Source: Microbulbifer marinus (GTDB taxonomy: Bacteria; Pseudomonadota; Gammaproteobacteria; Pseudomonadales; Cellvibrionaceae). From it: DNA of 64,000 nucleotides. The DNA is taken from the NCBI RefSeq assembly GCF_900107725.1, contig NZ_FNQO01000001.1, positions 62,001-126,000 on the forward strand. The letters are read 5' to 3'. The notes beneath the pieces were generated by a model, which was not told the DNA's origin, made no database searches, and was given only the letters and a program-made list of their open reading frames with translations. Shown here in pieces: positions 8,367 to 16,924 of the stretch (position 1 is its first letter; each line of letters begins with the position of its first letter). The translations under genes were made by a program, and so were the position numbers.

Positions 8367-8651
8367 TCAGGCTACCTCGAGAATCGTAATCCGTTCCTCG
8401 TCCACCAACACCGGCGCCAACAGGGACATCTGCGCGCGGCGCTCCTCGCTGGTGTACCAGTGCTGCCAGTGCAGCTCCGACTGCCACTTGGACAGGGTAA
8501 AGCGTCGCAGCGGGTTGTTCTTCTCAACGAAGGTCTGCCCCTCGACAAACCCTACGGTGCGGTAGGCCTGCGTCAGTATCTTGCGCGCCGTCTCTTCGTA
8601 GGTGGTCTGCATGTCCGGGGCGATTTCCCGCTCTATCAAAACGTAAATCAT
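8367..8651 (-). CDS. Antibiotic biosynthesis monooxygenase (ABM) domain protein
   Basis: A 94-residue protein of the dimeric alpha/beta-barrel ABM family. It has an opening beta strand (MIYVLIEREI), a helix (TYEETARKILTQAY), the core GFVEGQTFVEKNNPLRRFTLSKW, and the family-typical WQHWYTSEERR. Family members include small cofactor-free monooxygenases and heme-degrading enzymes, but most are uncharacterised and may only bind ligands. Three bases separate its stop from the convergent hydrolase gene. Confidence 0.85.
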   Translation of the reverse strand: MIYVLIEREIAPDMQTTYEETARKILTQAYRTVGFVEGQTFVEKNNPLRRFTLSKWQSELHWQHWYTSEERRAQMSLLAPVLVDEERITILEVA

Positions 8652-8792
8652 CTTCTACTCTTGATCAGCTTATGGTTCCTGAGCACTCTAGGGATTCTAG
8701 CGCGGCTGCACCCGATCTAGGTGGGCAAATTGGCCGACGAGTCAGGCAAAGTTGCAGATGACGACAGTGGGCAAATCCCGGACAATAGCGCC

Positions 8793-9056
8793 ATGAAGTC
8801 AGATCCCATGAAACCAGATCCCATAAAATCAGACCACTGTCTCGATGCCCGCGGCCTGCTGTGCCCCGAGCCCATCATGATGCTGCACGCGGCCGTGCGC
8901 AAGGTGGCAGACGGTGAAGTGCTGCAGATGATCGCCACCGATCCCTCCACCCAGCGGGACGTACCCAAGTTCTGCCAGTTTCTCGGCTACGAGCTGGTGC
9001 ACCACGCCGAAGAAAACGACGAGTTCATCTACTGGATCAAAAAAGCGGAAGCTTAG
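8793..9056 (+). CDS. tusA: TusA-family sulfur carrier protein
   Basis: TusA accepts persulfide sulfur from IscS and passes it toward 2-thiouridine synthesis in tRNA. The core is unmistakable: LDARGLLCPEPIMMLHAAV with the persulfide Cys in the CPxP motif, then DPSTQRDVPKFCQFLGY and the C-terminal FIYWIKK. The start is uncertain. In-frame candidates are GTG 8721, ATG 8793 and ATG 8808, none with a strong ribosome binding site. The segment after 8793 is a short degenerate repeat (atcccat, atcccat) coding SDPMKPDPIKSD, so the N-terminus is probably disordered. Related neighbour: mnmC, which acts on the same modified base. Confidence 0.9.
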   Translation: MKSDPMKPDPIKSDHCLDARGLLCPEPIMMLHAAVRKVADGEVLQMIATDPSTQRDVPKFCQFLGYELVHHAEENDEFIYWIKKAEA

Positions 9057-9065
9057 GAAGAAGTC

Positions 9066-9096
9066 TCGGGGCGAACACGAGGTTCGCCCCGATTGA
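9066..9096. terminator. Rho-independent terminator after tusA, probably bidirectional
   Basis: Perfect 11-bp stem tcggggcgaac (9066-9076) with gttcgccccga (9082-9092), five-base loop, then ttgatt. It lies between tusA and a convergent gene. Confidence 0.8.
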
Positions 9097-9101
9097 TTGG
9101 G

Positions 9102-9788
9102 TTACGGGGAAGTCACCAGCGCCGCAATGGCAGCCAGCGCCTCCGGGTCTTCGGATTTGATCTTGTTGGCGATATGGTGCTGAAAGAAGTAGCGGAAGCC
9201 CTTTGCCTCCTGTGCCGGGTACAGGCACAGGTCGCCTGGCAATACCGGGGTGGTTTCCACGATATCGTGATCGATCAGCATGCCGTGAATCTCTCCGCTG
9301 GCATATAAACGCCAGCTCACGACTTCGGTGAGGGTCAGGTTCTCCCGCTGCTCATCCATAAACACCCCGTGGGTGCCAATGGTGTCGGGGATCTCCTGCA
9401 ACACCTCCTCGGCCTTGCTGCTCTCGTATTCGAAATATTCCGCCGCAGTCTCCAGCTCGACGATCTTGTGGATGGGGGGCTCGTGGAAGATTTCCTCGAT
9501 GCCGGGATCGTAGTAGCCCTCGAAGCGTCCGTCTAAAGGGTCCTTGATGTCTGGACAGGCCACTATGGAGTTTAACCAGGGAACGAGGCCGACGACCTCG
9601 CCATTTGCTTTCAGGCCCCAGCACAGAATTTTCAGGCTGTAGAGATCAGAGCCGCTGGAGCTGTTGGAGTAGAGCATTTCCAGGCCGTCTAGCTCCGGCG
9701 AAAGACGGATAAAGCGCCTGCTCGCTGAAGTTTCGATCGGCTCGCCGGTGAAGAGGTCAACCACGTTGGTGAAGCTGTGGTCGGTCAT
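9102..9788 (-). CDS. Conserved hypothetical protein, 228 residues
   Basis: Start chosen at 9786-9788 because AGGAGG sits six bases upstream on the minus strand; the frame is open further upstream but has no comparable site. The protein is acidic and soluble, without signal peptide or membrane segment. It contains VPWLNSIVACPDIKDPLDG, EGYYDPGIEEIFHEPP, an acidic helix rich in Glu, then SWRLYASGEIHGMLIDHD and ALAAIAALVTSP at the end. The two parallel segments (LKILCWGLKANGEVVGLVPW and VVSWRLYASGEIHGMLI) suggest an internal duplication. I do not recognise a function. Confidence 0.75.
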   Translation of the reverse strand: MTDHSFTNVVDLFTGEPIETSASRRFIRLSPELDGLEMLYSNSSSGSDLYSLKILCWGLKANGEVVGLVPWLNSIVACPDIKDPLDGRFEGYYDPGIEEIFHEPPIHKIVELETAAEYFEYESSKAEEVLQEIPDTIGTHGVFMDEQRENLTLTEVVSWRLYASGEIHGMLIDHDIVETTPVLPGDLCLYPAQEAKGFRYFFQHHIANKIKSEDPEALAAIAALVTSP

Positions 9789-10095
9789 GGAGCACCTCCT
9801 TGCAGGGCCGGTTATATACCGTCTCCATCCAGAAGATGTTGCGTACCGCGAGTGCCCTATCTCTGAACGAAGACTGGGGCAGGAGGGTGTTTGACTGCTT
9901 ATTTCCCCCCTGGGGGATTCCGGGCAAAGGGCAGGGGCCCCTTTCCGGTGTCCCTTCAATAAAGGTATATGTTGATTTCCGGAAATACAACCAGTGGGTT
10001 AGACCTGTTGGTTATCCTCGACGTGGATTTTCGTGACTTTGCTCCTGACAGTGGCATTGATATAGTCCCCGCCTTTGTCGCCCCCGGAGAATCCC
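9789..10095. other. Intergenic region, divergent, no gene seen
   Basis: This 307-base gap separates the hypothetical gene at 9102 from epmC. It must hold promoters for both directions. It has an uneven C/G-rich centre (9900-9950) and an AT-rich part near 9958-9990. Short open frames here lack ribosome binding sites. Confidence 0.5.
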
Positions 10096-10680
10096 TTGTC
10101 TGCCCCGAGCCTGGAACTGGCCCAAGCCCCGACCGCCGAGCCGCTGGTGGATCGCATTGTGGCGGTGTTCGATCGCTGTTTCGCCAGCCCGCGCGGCCTC
10201 AATACCCGGCTGTGTGGCGGCTTCGACGAGCCCTACTACCGGCCGGCACATGACGAACTGCGCTACCACCGGGTGGAGTTCACCCGGGACTACGCCGCCA
10301 GCGCGCTGCACGAGGCCGCCCACTGGTGTGTGGCGGGGGCGGCGCGGAGGAGACTGCCGGACTACGGCTACTGGTACGCGCCGGACGGGCGCAGTGCCGA
10401 GCAGCAGGCGGAATTCGAGCGGGTGGAGGTCAAGCCCCAGGCGCTGGAGTGGATCTTCGCCCGTGCCAGCGGCCTGCGCTTCCGCGTCAGTGCCGATAAC
10501 CTCGAGAGCGGCCTGGGCCCCAGCGACAGCTTCAAGCGGGCCATCTGGCAGCAGGTGCAGGATTACTGCCGCCAGGGCGTCAACGAGCGCGCCGCGGCGT
10601 TTGCGCGGGCCCTGGCGGCGGAGTTCGGGCGCCCGGATCCGCTGAATCCGGCGCTGTATCAACTTGCGGAGCTGGCATGA
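10096..10680 (+). CDS. epmC: Elongation factor P hydroxylase EpmC
   Basis: EpmC hydroxylates the lysylated Lys of elongation factor P, the last step after EpmB and EpmA. The protein has the family core LNTRLCGGFDEPYY, the metal-site LHEAAHWCVAG, then RRLPDYGYWYAPDGRSAEQQ and FERVEVKPQALEWIF. I chose TTG 10096 as start because GGAG lies six bases before it. TTG 10075 is an in-frame alternative. The 3' end overlaps xni by four bases, so it heads the epmC-xni-pdxB operon. EpmA and EpmB are not in the window. Confidence 0.88.
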   Translation: MSAPSLELAQAPTAEPLVDRIVAVFDRCFASPRGLNTRLCGGFDEPYYRPAHDELRYHRVEFTRDYAASALHEAAHWCVAGAARRRLPDYGYWYAPDGRSAEQQAEFERVEVKPQALEWIFARASGLRFRVSADNLESGLGPSDSFKRAIWQQVQDYCRQGVNERAAAFARALAAEFGRPDPLNPALYQLAELA

Positions 10681-11600
10681 GCGCAACTGATTTGAGTGTA
10701 AAGAGTCCCGCCACCCTGCTGGTGGACGCCTCGGTCTACATCTTCCGCTACTACTTTGCCCTGCCGCCCAACTGGACCAGCCGTTCCGGCCACTCCACCG
10801 AGGCGGTGTACGGTTTCAGCAACTTCCTGCTGGACTTGCTCGGGCGGCGTCCGCGCCATATCGCCTGCGCCTTCGACGAGTCCCTCGGCAGCTGTTTCCG
10901 CAACGAGCTCTACCCGGACTACAAGTGCAGCCGCGCGCTGCCGGACGAGGCGCTCGCCTTTCAGCTGGCCGCCTGCCGCACTATGGCAGAGGCGCTGGGT
11001 ATCGCCTGCTTCGCCAGTGACCGCTACGAGGCGGACGATATCCTCGCCACGCTGACCGCGATTTGCCGCGATCAGGAGCCGATCATCATCAGCCGCGACA
11101 AGGACCTGGGCCAGCTGTTGGACCGGGGCGCCGCGTCCCTGTGGGATTTTGCCGCCGATAACCATTCGGATACCGCTGCGATCCAGGCCAAATTCGGTGT
11201 GCGCCCCGGACAGATAGCCGATTACCTGGCGCTGGTCGGCGACAGCAGCGACGATATTCCCGGCGTACCCGGCATCGGTGCCAAGACGGCGGCGCGGCTG
11301 CTGGCGGAATTCGACGATGTGGACGCGCTGCTGGCGCAGTCCGAGCGGGTGGCCGGCCTGCCTTTGCGCGGTGCGGCCGGCATCGCCACACGCCTGCAGG
11401 AGCATGCAGAGCAGATCCGGCTCGCCAAGCGCCTGGCGATGCTGCACGAGGATATCGACCTGGATATACAGCTGGCCGATCTGCAGCCCCAGGCGGCGGA
11501 TATCGGCGTCGCCCAGGCCCTGGCCGATGAATTCGGCATCGGTGGCCTCAAAGCTAAAATCGAACGGACACTGACAGTCGACAACAGGGAAACGGTGTGA
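10677..11600 (+). CDS. xni: Flap endonuclease Xni (exonuclease IX family)
   Basis: A 307-residue 5'-3' exonuclease/flap endonuclease family protein related to the N-terminal domain of DNA polymerase I. Visible motifs: LLVDASVYIFRYYF, the acidic YEADDILATL, SRDKDLGQLL, and the helix-three-turn-helix segment GDSSDDIPGVPGIGAKTAA that grips DNA. It is longer than E. coli Xni (251) and keeps the metal-binding acids. It starts with ATGA overlapping the epmC stop and its TGA overlaps the GTG of pdxB, implying translational coupling. Confidence 0.88.
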   Translation: MSATDLSVKSPATLLVDASVYIFRYYFALPPNWTSRSGHSTEAVYGFSNFLLDLLGRRPRHIACAFDESLGSCFRNELYPDYKCSRALPDEALAFQLAACRTMAEALGIACFASDRYEADDILATLTAICRDQEPIIISRDKDLGQLLDRGAASLWDFAADNHSDTAAIQAKFGVRPGQIADYLALVGDSSDDIPGVPGIGAKTAARLLAEFDDVDALLAQSERVAGLPLRGAAGIATRLQEHAEQIRLAKRLAMLHEDIDLDIQLADLQPQAADIGVAQALADEFGIGGLKAKIERTLTVDNRETV

Positions 11601-12730
11601 AGCAGGCAGAACTGACAATCGTCGCCGACGAAAATATTCCCGCGCTGGAGCAGTACTTTGGCGATCTGGGTACCCTGGTACGGGTGCCCGGGCGCACGCT
11701 GTCGCGCGAGCAGCTGACGCAGGCGGATGTGTTGCTGGTGCGCTCGGTCACCGAGGTGAACCGGGCTTTGCTGGAGAGCACGCCGGTGCGCTTCGTCGGC
11801 AGCTGCACCATCGGTACCGATCACCTGGATACCGACTGGTTGGAGCAGCAGGGAATTCCCTGGAGTGCCGCGCCCGGCTGCAATGCCAACTCGGTGGTCG
11901 AATACGTGTTCTGTGCGCTGGCCGCGCTGGACGTTGACTGGAGCGGGCGCAGCTTCGGCATCGTCGGCTGTGGCAATGTCGGCGGCCTGCTGCAGCGGCG
12001 ACTGCATGCGCTCGGTATCCGCTGCGCGGTCTACGATCCCTGGCTGCCGGACAATCCCGATGCGGCGGACCTGCAAGAGGTGCTGCAGCAGGATGTGATC
12101 TGCCTGCATGCGCCGCTGGTGAAGGATGGGCCGTATCCGAGCTTGCATATGATCGGCGAGCGGCAGCTGAACTGGATCAAGGACGGCGCGGTGCTGATCA
12201 GCGCCGGCCGCGGCGCGGTGGTAGACAACGGCGCGCTGCTGCAGCTGCTGCGACGGGACAAGCGCTTTACCACGGTACTGGACGTGTGGGAAAACGAGCC
12301 GGGTATCGATACGGAATTGCTGGCGCAGGTGGATATCGGCACGCCGCATATCGCCGGCTACAGTCTCGATGGCAAGCTGACCGGCACGCGCATGATTCGC
12401 ACGGCGCTGTCCGAAGCTTTGTCCTTGCCGGCAATTGCGGTCGGTAACCGCGAGCGGGATCCTGTCATATGCGAGGTGATGTTGCCCGCGCCGGGGGAGT
12501 CCGCCTTTTCCCATTTGGCACAGGCGCTGCTGCAAATTTACGATCCGCGTACCGATGATCGTCGCCTGCGTGCGGCGGCAGACGGCGAATTGCCGATGGC
12601 GAAGGCTTTCGATCAACTGCGCCGCGAATATCCTGAGCGCCTCGAGTTTTCCCATTATCAAACTGACGCCGCCGCAATCGATGAATCACGGTGGCAGGAG
12701 CTGCAAATACTGGGCCTGGAGCTAGCCTGA
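11597..12730 (+). CDS. pdxB: Erythronate-4-phosphate dehydrogenase PdxB
   Basis: PdxB oxidises 4-phosphoerythronate in the DXP-dependent pathway to pyridoxal phosphate. The 377-residue length equals that of the family. Motifs: VADENIPALEQYF at the N-terminus, FVGSCTIGTDHLD, the NAD-binding GIVGCGNVGG, LDVWENEPG and the catalytic His in TPHIAGYSLDGK. It starts at GTG 11597, overlapping the xni stop. A PLP-dependent transaminase gene, alaA, lies nearby but in the opposite direction. Confidence 0.95.
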   Translation: MKQAELTIVADENIPALEQYFGDLGTLVRVPGRTLSREQLTQADVLLVRSVTEVNRALLESTPVRFVGSCTIGTDHLDTDWLEQQGIPWSAAPGCNANSVVEYVFCALAALDVDWSGRSFGIVGCGNVGGLLQRRLHALGIRCAVYDPWLPDNPDAADLQEVLQQDVICLHAPLVKDGPYPSLHMIGERQLNWIKDGAVLISAGRGAVVDNGALLQLLRRDKRFTTVLDVWENEPGIDTELLAQVDIGTPHIAGYSLDGKLTGTRMIRTALSEALSLPAIAVGNRERDPVICEVMLPAPGESAFSHLAQALLQIYDPRTDDRRLRAAADGELPMAKAFDQLRREYPERLEFSHYQTDAAAIDESRWQELQILGLELA

Positions 12731-12731
12731 C

Positions 12732-13868
12732 GTGCAACTGAAAAAACTCGGACTGATCATCAATCCCTGGGCCGGTGTCGGTGGGCCGGCGGGCCTGAAG
12801 GGCAGTGACGGTGCCGAAACGGTGCAACAGGCGCTGGCGGCGGGCATAGAGCCGCAGTCGCACAAGCGTGCGGCCATTGCCCTCGCCGCACTGGAACCGT
12901 TTCGCGAACAACTGGAGCTCCTCTGTTTCGCCGGCAATATGGGCGAGGACACCGCCAAAGCACTGAATTTTTCCACCCGGGTCGTCGGCCGGGCCGAATC
13001 CGACCCCTCCACACCTGCGGACACCGAGCGTGCGGCGACGGTGATCAGGGATGCCGGCGCCGACCTGATCGTGTTTGTCGGCGGTGACGGCACCGCGCGC
13101 AATATGGTCAATGCGCTAGGCGACGAATTCCCGGTGCTCGGCATTCCCGCCGGAGTGAAGATGCACTCCGCCTGTTTTGCGATTTCCCCCAAGGCCGGTG
13201 GCGAGGTATTGCGGCGGCTGATGGTGGGGCAGCTGGTGGACCTGCACGAGCGCGAAGTGCGCGATATCGATGAGAAATCTTTCCGCGAAGGCCGCGTCAG
13301 TACGCACCACTACGGTGAACTGCTGGTGCCGGAAGAGGGGCACTTCCTGCAGGCGGTAAAGAATGCCGGCCGTGAGGTGGAGGAGCTGGCGGTGGCGGAC
13401 ATCGCCGCCGACGTGGTCGAGGAGCTGGATGCGGACACCCTGTATGTCGTCGGCCCCGGTTCCACCACGCTGGCAATTCTGGAGGAGCTGGGGCTCGAAG
13501 GCACGTTGCTGGGGGTGGACCTGCTGCGCGATGGCGAACTGGTTGCGGCGGACGTCGGCGCACCGGATATCGAGCAGGCCATCGCCGCGCACGGCGGCCC
13601 GGTAAAAATCATTCTGACCGCGATCGGCGGTCAGGGGCACCTGATCGGCCGCGGCAATCAACAGTTCTCGCCGGCGGTGTTGCGCGCGGTGGGCCGCGAC
13701 AATCTGATCGTCGTCGCCACCAAGACCAAGGTGACCGAACTTGGTGGCCGGCCGCTGTTGGTGGACAGCGGTGATCCGGAACTGGACGAACAGTGGAGTG
13801 GATTCATACGCGTGATTACCGGCTACCGGGACGCGATTCTGTATCCGCTCAGCAATGGGGATTTGTAA
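12732..13868 (+). CDS. ATP-NAD kinase/AcoX-family protein
   Basis: A 378-residue protein of the ATP-NAD kinase-like (AcoX) family, distinct from the housekeeping NadK. N-terminal LGLIINPWAGVGGPAGLKGSDG and the phosphate-binding FVGGDGTARNM (about residues 117-127) are typical, followed by VLGIPAGVKMHSACFAI and TAIGGQGHLIGRGNQQ. Family members are found beside diverse catabolic genes and their physiological substrate is not settled. It starts at GTG 12732, one base after the pdxB stop, and is followed seven bases later by a methyltransferase gene. Confidence 0.88.
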   Translation: MQLKKLGLIINPWAGVGGPAGLKGSDGAETVQQALAAGIEPQSHKRAAIALAALEPFREQLELLCFAGNMGEDTAKALNFSTRVVGRAESDPSTPADTERAATVIRDAGADLIVFVGGDGTARNMVNALGDEFPVLGIPAGVKMHSACFAISPKAGGEVLRRLMVGQLVDLHEREVRDIDEKSFREGRVSTHHYGELLVPEEGHFLQAVKNAGREVEELAVADIAADVVEELDADTLYVVGPGSTTLAILEELGLEGTLLGVDLLRDGELVAADVGAPDIEQAIAAHGGPVKIILTAIGGQGHLIGRGNQQFSPAVLRAVGRDNLIVVATKTKVTELGGRPLLVDSGDPELDEQWSGFIRVITGYRDAILYPLSNGDL

Positions 13869-13874
13869 ATAAAG

Positions 13875-14807
13875 ATGTCTACAGATTGGCAGGCTCTGCT
13901 GGAGCAGGTAGAGACCAAACTGAATGAAGCCAGCCCGGACAGCCGGCGCTTGTTCCACGGACGCGGACGCTGTTACCCGGGCCTGGAACAGGTTTGTGTC
14001 GACAGCTTTTTCCCGGCACTGCTGGTGACTTTTTTTGAAGAGTACGAGGGCGAAGAGGCCCTGTGTGAACAGCTGTGGCAGCTGGCGGGACCGCACGGTT
14101 ACCTGGGGGTGGCGGCGCAGCGGCGCTATCGCCAGGGGGCGCCGGTAGACTGGCACTGCGGCCAGCCGGTGGCGGCACCGCTGGCACGCCGCGGCCAGCT
14201 GAAATTCCCAATCACTTTCGAGCGCCAGAACGTCGGCTTCTTTCTCGATATCGAGCCGGGGCGGCGCTGGCTGGAGCAGCAGGTAAAGGCCCACGCGGGC
14301 ACCGAGAACCTGAAACTGCTGAATCTGTTTGCGTTTACCTGTGCCTTCTCCGCCGTGGCCCGCGCGGCCGGCGAACTGGAAATCGTCAATATCGATGTAA
14401 ACCGCGGCGTGCTGAATCGCGGCCGCGAGAACCATGAATTCAATAAGTTGCCACTGAAGGGCATCAAGTTCCTGCAGCTGGATGCGCTGCGCGAGTTCAA
14501 GCGCTTCGACCGCCGCGGGCCATTCCAGCTGGCGGTGGTGGATCCGCCCACGCGGCAGAAGGGGCGCTTCGACGTCAGCCTTAACTACGAAAAACTGCTG
14601 AAGCTGTTGCCGGGTTGTCTGGCGGAAGAGGCGGATCTGTTGATGGTGATAAATTCGCCGCGCCACAGCGAGGCGCACTTTCGCGAATTGATCGAGGGGG
14701 CCGACAGCCGTTTCGAAGTGCTGGAACGCCTGCCGCAGAATCCGGATTTCCCCGACCGGGACCCGGATGCAGCATTGAAAATGCTGCACGTAAAATTTCG
14801 CAGGTAG
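13875..14807 (+). CDS. Class I SAM-dependent methyltransferase, RlmI/RlmK-like
   Basis: A 310-residue protein with a C-terminal methyltransferase domain of the SAM_MT type found in RlmI and the RlmK half of RlmL. It contains FPITFERQNVGFFLDIEPGR, the SAM motif LLNLFAFTCAFSAVA, the acidic IVNIDVNRGVL, and the catalytic-type AVVDPPTRQKGRF, where rRNA methyltransferases have DPPxF. The N-terminal part is not a clear PUA domain, so a 23S rRNA target is only inferred. It is the last gene of the epmC operon. Confidence 0.82.
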   Translation: MSTDWQALLEQVETKLNEASPDSRRLFHGRGRCYPGLEQVCVDSFFPALLVTFFEEYEGEEALCEQLWQLAGPHGYLGVAAQRRYRQGAPVDWHCGQPVAAPLARRGQLKFPITFERQNVGFFLDIEPGRRWLEQQVKAHAGTENLKLLNLFAFTCAFSAVARAAGELEIVNIDVNRGVLNRGRENHEFNKLPLKGIKFLQLDALREFKRFDRRGPFQLAVVDPPTRQKGRFDVSLNYEKLLKLLPGCLAEEADLLMVINSPRHSEAHFRELIEGADSRFEVLERLPQNPDFPDRDPDAALKMLHVKFRR

Positions 14808-14819
14808 CTGATTCCAAAT

Positions 14820-15218
14820 TTACAGGCTGGCGAATTCCCTCATCAGCCGCTCCATCAACTCCTGCAATAGCGGCGACGAGCCGTTGCGCACAGCGCTGTC
14901 GAGCAGCTGTGCGTTGCTTTCCCCGGACTCGGTTTTTTTCACCAGCAACAGAAAGCCACGGTGGCTCAGCGCCGCTTCCTCTACCGCCTCCTGGCGCACC
15001 AGCTGGGAGAAAGTCATATAGCCGCTCTGTTGCAGCCAGGTCATCGCGCCGAGGCAGGCGAGGTGGCGCGGCGAATGCAGGCCGAATTCGTCCGGGGTGT
15101 CGGGCCCGGCGATGTCCTCCACGTAGACCGTGGCCGGGGCCGGGAACTGGTTGAACAGCGCCAGCAGAATCCTGCCGGCGTCGCGGTAGAAGTCGTGAAT
15201 GTGCAGGTCGTCCAGCAT
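14820..15218 (-). CDS. Hypothetical protein downstream of alaA
   Basis: A small soluble protein of about 132 residues. It begins MLDDLHIHDFYRDAGRILLALFNQFP and continues with VYVEDIAGPDTPDEFGLHSPRH and ALSHRGFLLL. A charged C-terminal helix ends it. The ATG at 15216-15218 is chosen. A GTG at 15222-15224, overlapping the alaA stop, is an in-frame alternative that would couple translation. The run from LHSPRHLACLGAMTWLQQSGYMTF resembles a winged-helix element, but I cannot name a family. Co-transcription with alaA is likely. Confidence 0.72.
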   Translation of the reverse strand: MLDDLHIHDFYRDAGRILLALFNQFPAPATVYVEDIAGPDTPDEFGLHSPRHLACLGAMTWLQQSGYMTFSQLVRQEAVEEAALSHRGFLLLVKKTESGESNAQLLDSAVRNGSSPLLQELMERLMREFASL

Positions 15219-15223
15219 CGGCA

Positions 15224-16438
15224 CTACTGAGAATATCTTTCCAGGAAATAACCCAGCCGCTCTATAGAGTGGGAGAGGTCATCGGCGCGCGGCAGGAAGA
15301 CGATACGCAAATGGTCCGGTGCATCCCAGTGGAAGGCGCTGCCCTGCACCAGCAGGATTTTTTCCTGGCGCAGGAAGTCCAGCACCAGCCGCTCGTCGTT
15401 CTGGATCTTGTGCTGGTCCAGGTGCAGTTTCGGGAACAGGTAGATGGCGCCGCGGGGTTTCACGCAGCTGACCCCCGGAATGTCGTTCAGCATCCGGTAG
15501 GCGAGGTCGCGCTGCTGGCGCAGGCGGCCGCCGGGCAGCACCAGGTCATTGATACTCTGGTAGCCCCCCAGTGCGGTCTGTACCGCAAACATGGCCGGCA
15601 CATTGCCGCACAGGCGCATCGACGACAGTATGTCCATGCCCTCGATAAAACCCTTGGCGCGCTGCTTGGCGCCACTGACGATCATCCAGCCGGAGCGGAA
15701 GCCCGCCAGGCGATAGGACTTGGACAGGCCGTTGAAACTCAGGCACAGCACGTCTTGCGCCAGCGTGGCCATCGGCGTGAATTCGGCGTCGTCGTACAGG
15801 ATCTTGCTGTAGATCTCGTCGGCAAAGATCACCAGGCCGTGGGTGCGGGCAACCTCTACAATCTGTTCCAGCAGCGCACGCGGATAGACGGCGCCGGTGG
15901 GATTGTTGGGGTTGATCACGACGATGCCGCGGGTGCGCGGTGTGATCTTGGCCTTGATGTCGGCGATATCCGGCAGCCAGCCGGCTTCCTCGTCGCAGCG
16001 GTAGAGCACCGGGTGGGCGCCGGTCAGGTTGGTGGCGGCCATCCACAGCGGATAGTTGGGCATCGGCAGCAGCAGTTCGTCTCCGTCGTTCAGCAGTGCC
16101 TGGGTGGCCATCGAAATCAGCTCGGAGACGCCATTGCCGAGATAGATATCGTCGATATCCACCCCTTCGATGCCGAGTGTCTGGCACTCCTGCATAATGG
16201 CCTTGCGTGCGGCGAACAGGCCTTTGGATTCCACGTAGCCCTGGGCCTGGGCTAGGTTGTGAATCACATCCTGGATGATTTCGTCGGGGGCGTCGAAGCC
16301 GAAAGGGGCCGGATTGCCGATGTTCAGCTTGAGAATACGGTGACCTTCCTCTTCCATGCGGTAGGCCTGTTCCATCACGGGGCCACGGATTTCGTAGCAG
16401 ACGCCGTGCAGTTTTTCCGACTTTAGAATGTCCTTCAT
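15224..16438 (-). CDS. alaA: Alanine aminotransferase AlaA-type (pyridoxal phosphate-dependent)
   Basis: AlaA makes alanine from pyruvate and glutamate. The 404-residue protein has the class I/II aminotransferase pattern: ILKLNIGNPAPFGFDAP at the N-terminus, YLGNGVSELI, PNYPLW, INPNNPTGAVYP, IFADEIYSKI, and the PLP lysine in FNGLSKSYRLAGFRSGW. The C-terminal LRIVFLPRADDL carries the substrate-carboxylate Arg. The start at 16436-16438 gives the family start MKDILKSEKLHGVCYEIRGP. It is divergent from msrB with 78 bases between starts. Confidence 0.93.
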   Translation of the reverse strand: MKDILKSEKLHGVCYEIRGPVMEQAYRMEEEGHRILKLNIGNPAPFGFDAPDEIIQDVIHNLAQAQGYVESKGLFAARKAIMQECQTLGIEGVDIDDIYLGNGVSELISMATQALLNDGDELLLPMPNYPLWMAATNLTGAHPVLYRCDEEAGWLPDIADIKAKITPRTRGIVVINPNNPTGAVYPRALLEQIVEVARTHGLVIFADEIYSKILYDDAEFTPMATLAQDVLCLSFNGLSKSYRLAGFRSGWMIVSGAKQRAKGFIEGMDILSSMRLCGNVPAMFAVQTALGGYQSINDLVLPGGRLRQQRDLAYRMLNDIPGVSCVKPRGAIYLFPKLHLDQHKIQNDERLVLDFLRQEKILLVQGSAFHWDAPDHLRIVFLPRADDLSHSIERLGYFLERYSQ

Positions 16439-16516
16439 GATGGCTGCGGTAACCCTTGAGGTGCGACTCTGCCGAAGCGGCCGCTCCGGCAAAGGAAGTG
16501 ATACAGGAAGAAGAGT

Positions 16517-16924
16517 ATGTCAAAAGAAAAAGACGATAACTACTGGCGCGACAAGCTGACTCCGGAAGAATTTCACGTTTGTCGCGAAGGGGGCACCGAG
16601 CGCCCCTATACCGGTGAGTACTGGGATGTGTTCGAAGACGGCCACTACCGCTGCCGCTGCTGCGGCGAGGTGCTGTTCCACTCCGACTCCAAATTCGAGT
16701 CGCACTGCGGCTGGCCCAGTTTCGACGCCGAGGCGAGCGAGGGAGCGGTGGCAGAGCGGCCCGACAACAGCCTGGGTATGCAGCGCACCGAGATCGTCTG
16801 TGCCAAGTGCAACGCACATCTTGGGCACGTTTTTCCCGATGGCCCGACGGAAACAGGATTGCGTTACTGTGTAAACTCGCTATCGGTGAAACTGCATACC
16901 GAGTCCGGGAAGGAGGAAAAGTGA
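16517..16924 (+). CDS. msrB: Peptide-methionine (R)-S-oxide reductase MsrB
   Basis: MsrB repairs the R-epimer of methionine sulfoxide in proteins. The 135-residue protein has the two zinc CxxC pairs (CRCCGE and CAKCNAHLGH), ESHCGWPSF with the second conserved Cys, and the catalytic Cys in GLRYCVNSLSV. No signal peptide is present, so it is cytoplasmic. A GAAGAAG-type ribosome binding site precedes the ATG. Its stop overlaps the GTG start of the next gene (GTGA). Confidence 0.95.
   Translation: MSKEKDDNYWRDKLTPEEFHVCREGGTERPYTGEYWDVFEDGHYRCRCCGEVLFHSDSKFESHCGWPSFDAEASEGAVAERPDNSLGMQRTEIVCAKCNAHLGHVFPDGPTETGLRYCVNSLSVKLHTESGKEEK

Noticed and set aside
13116-14789. Long minus-strand open frame of 557 codons under the NAD kinase-like and methyltransferase genes
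   Set aside because: It is the antisense shadow of two genes with clear family motifs. High GC content keeps opposite frames open, and the translation is rich in Gln/His/Arg without domains.
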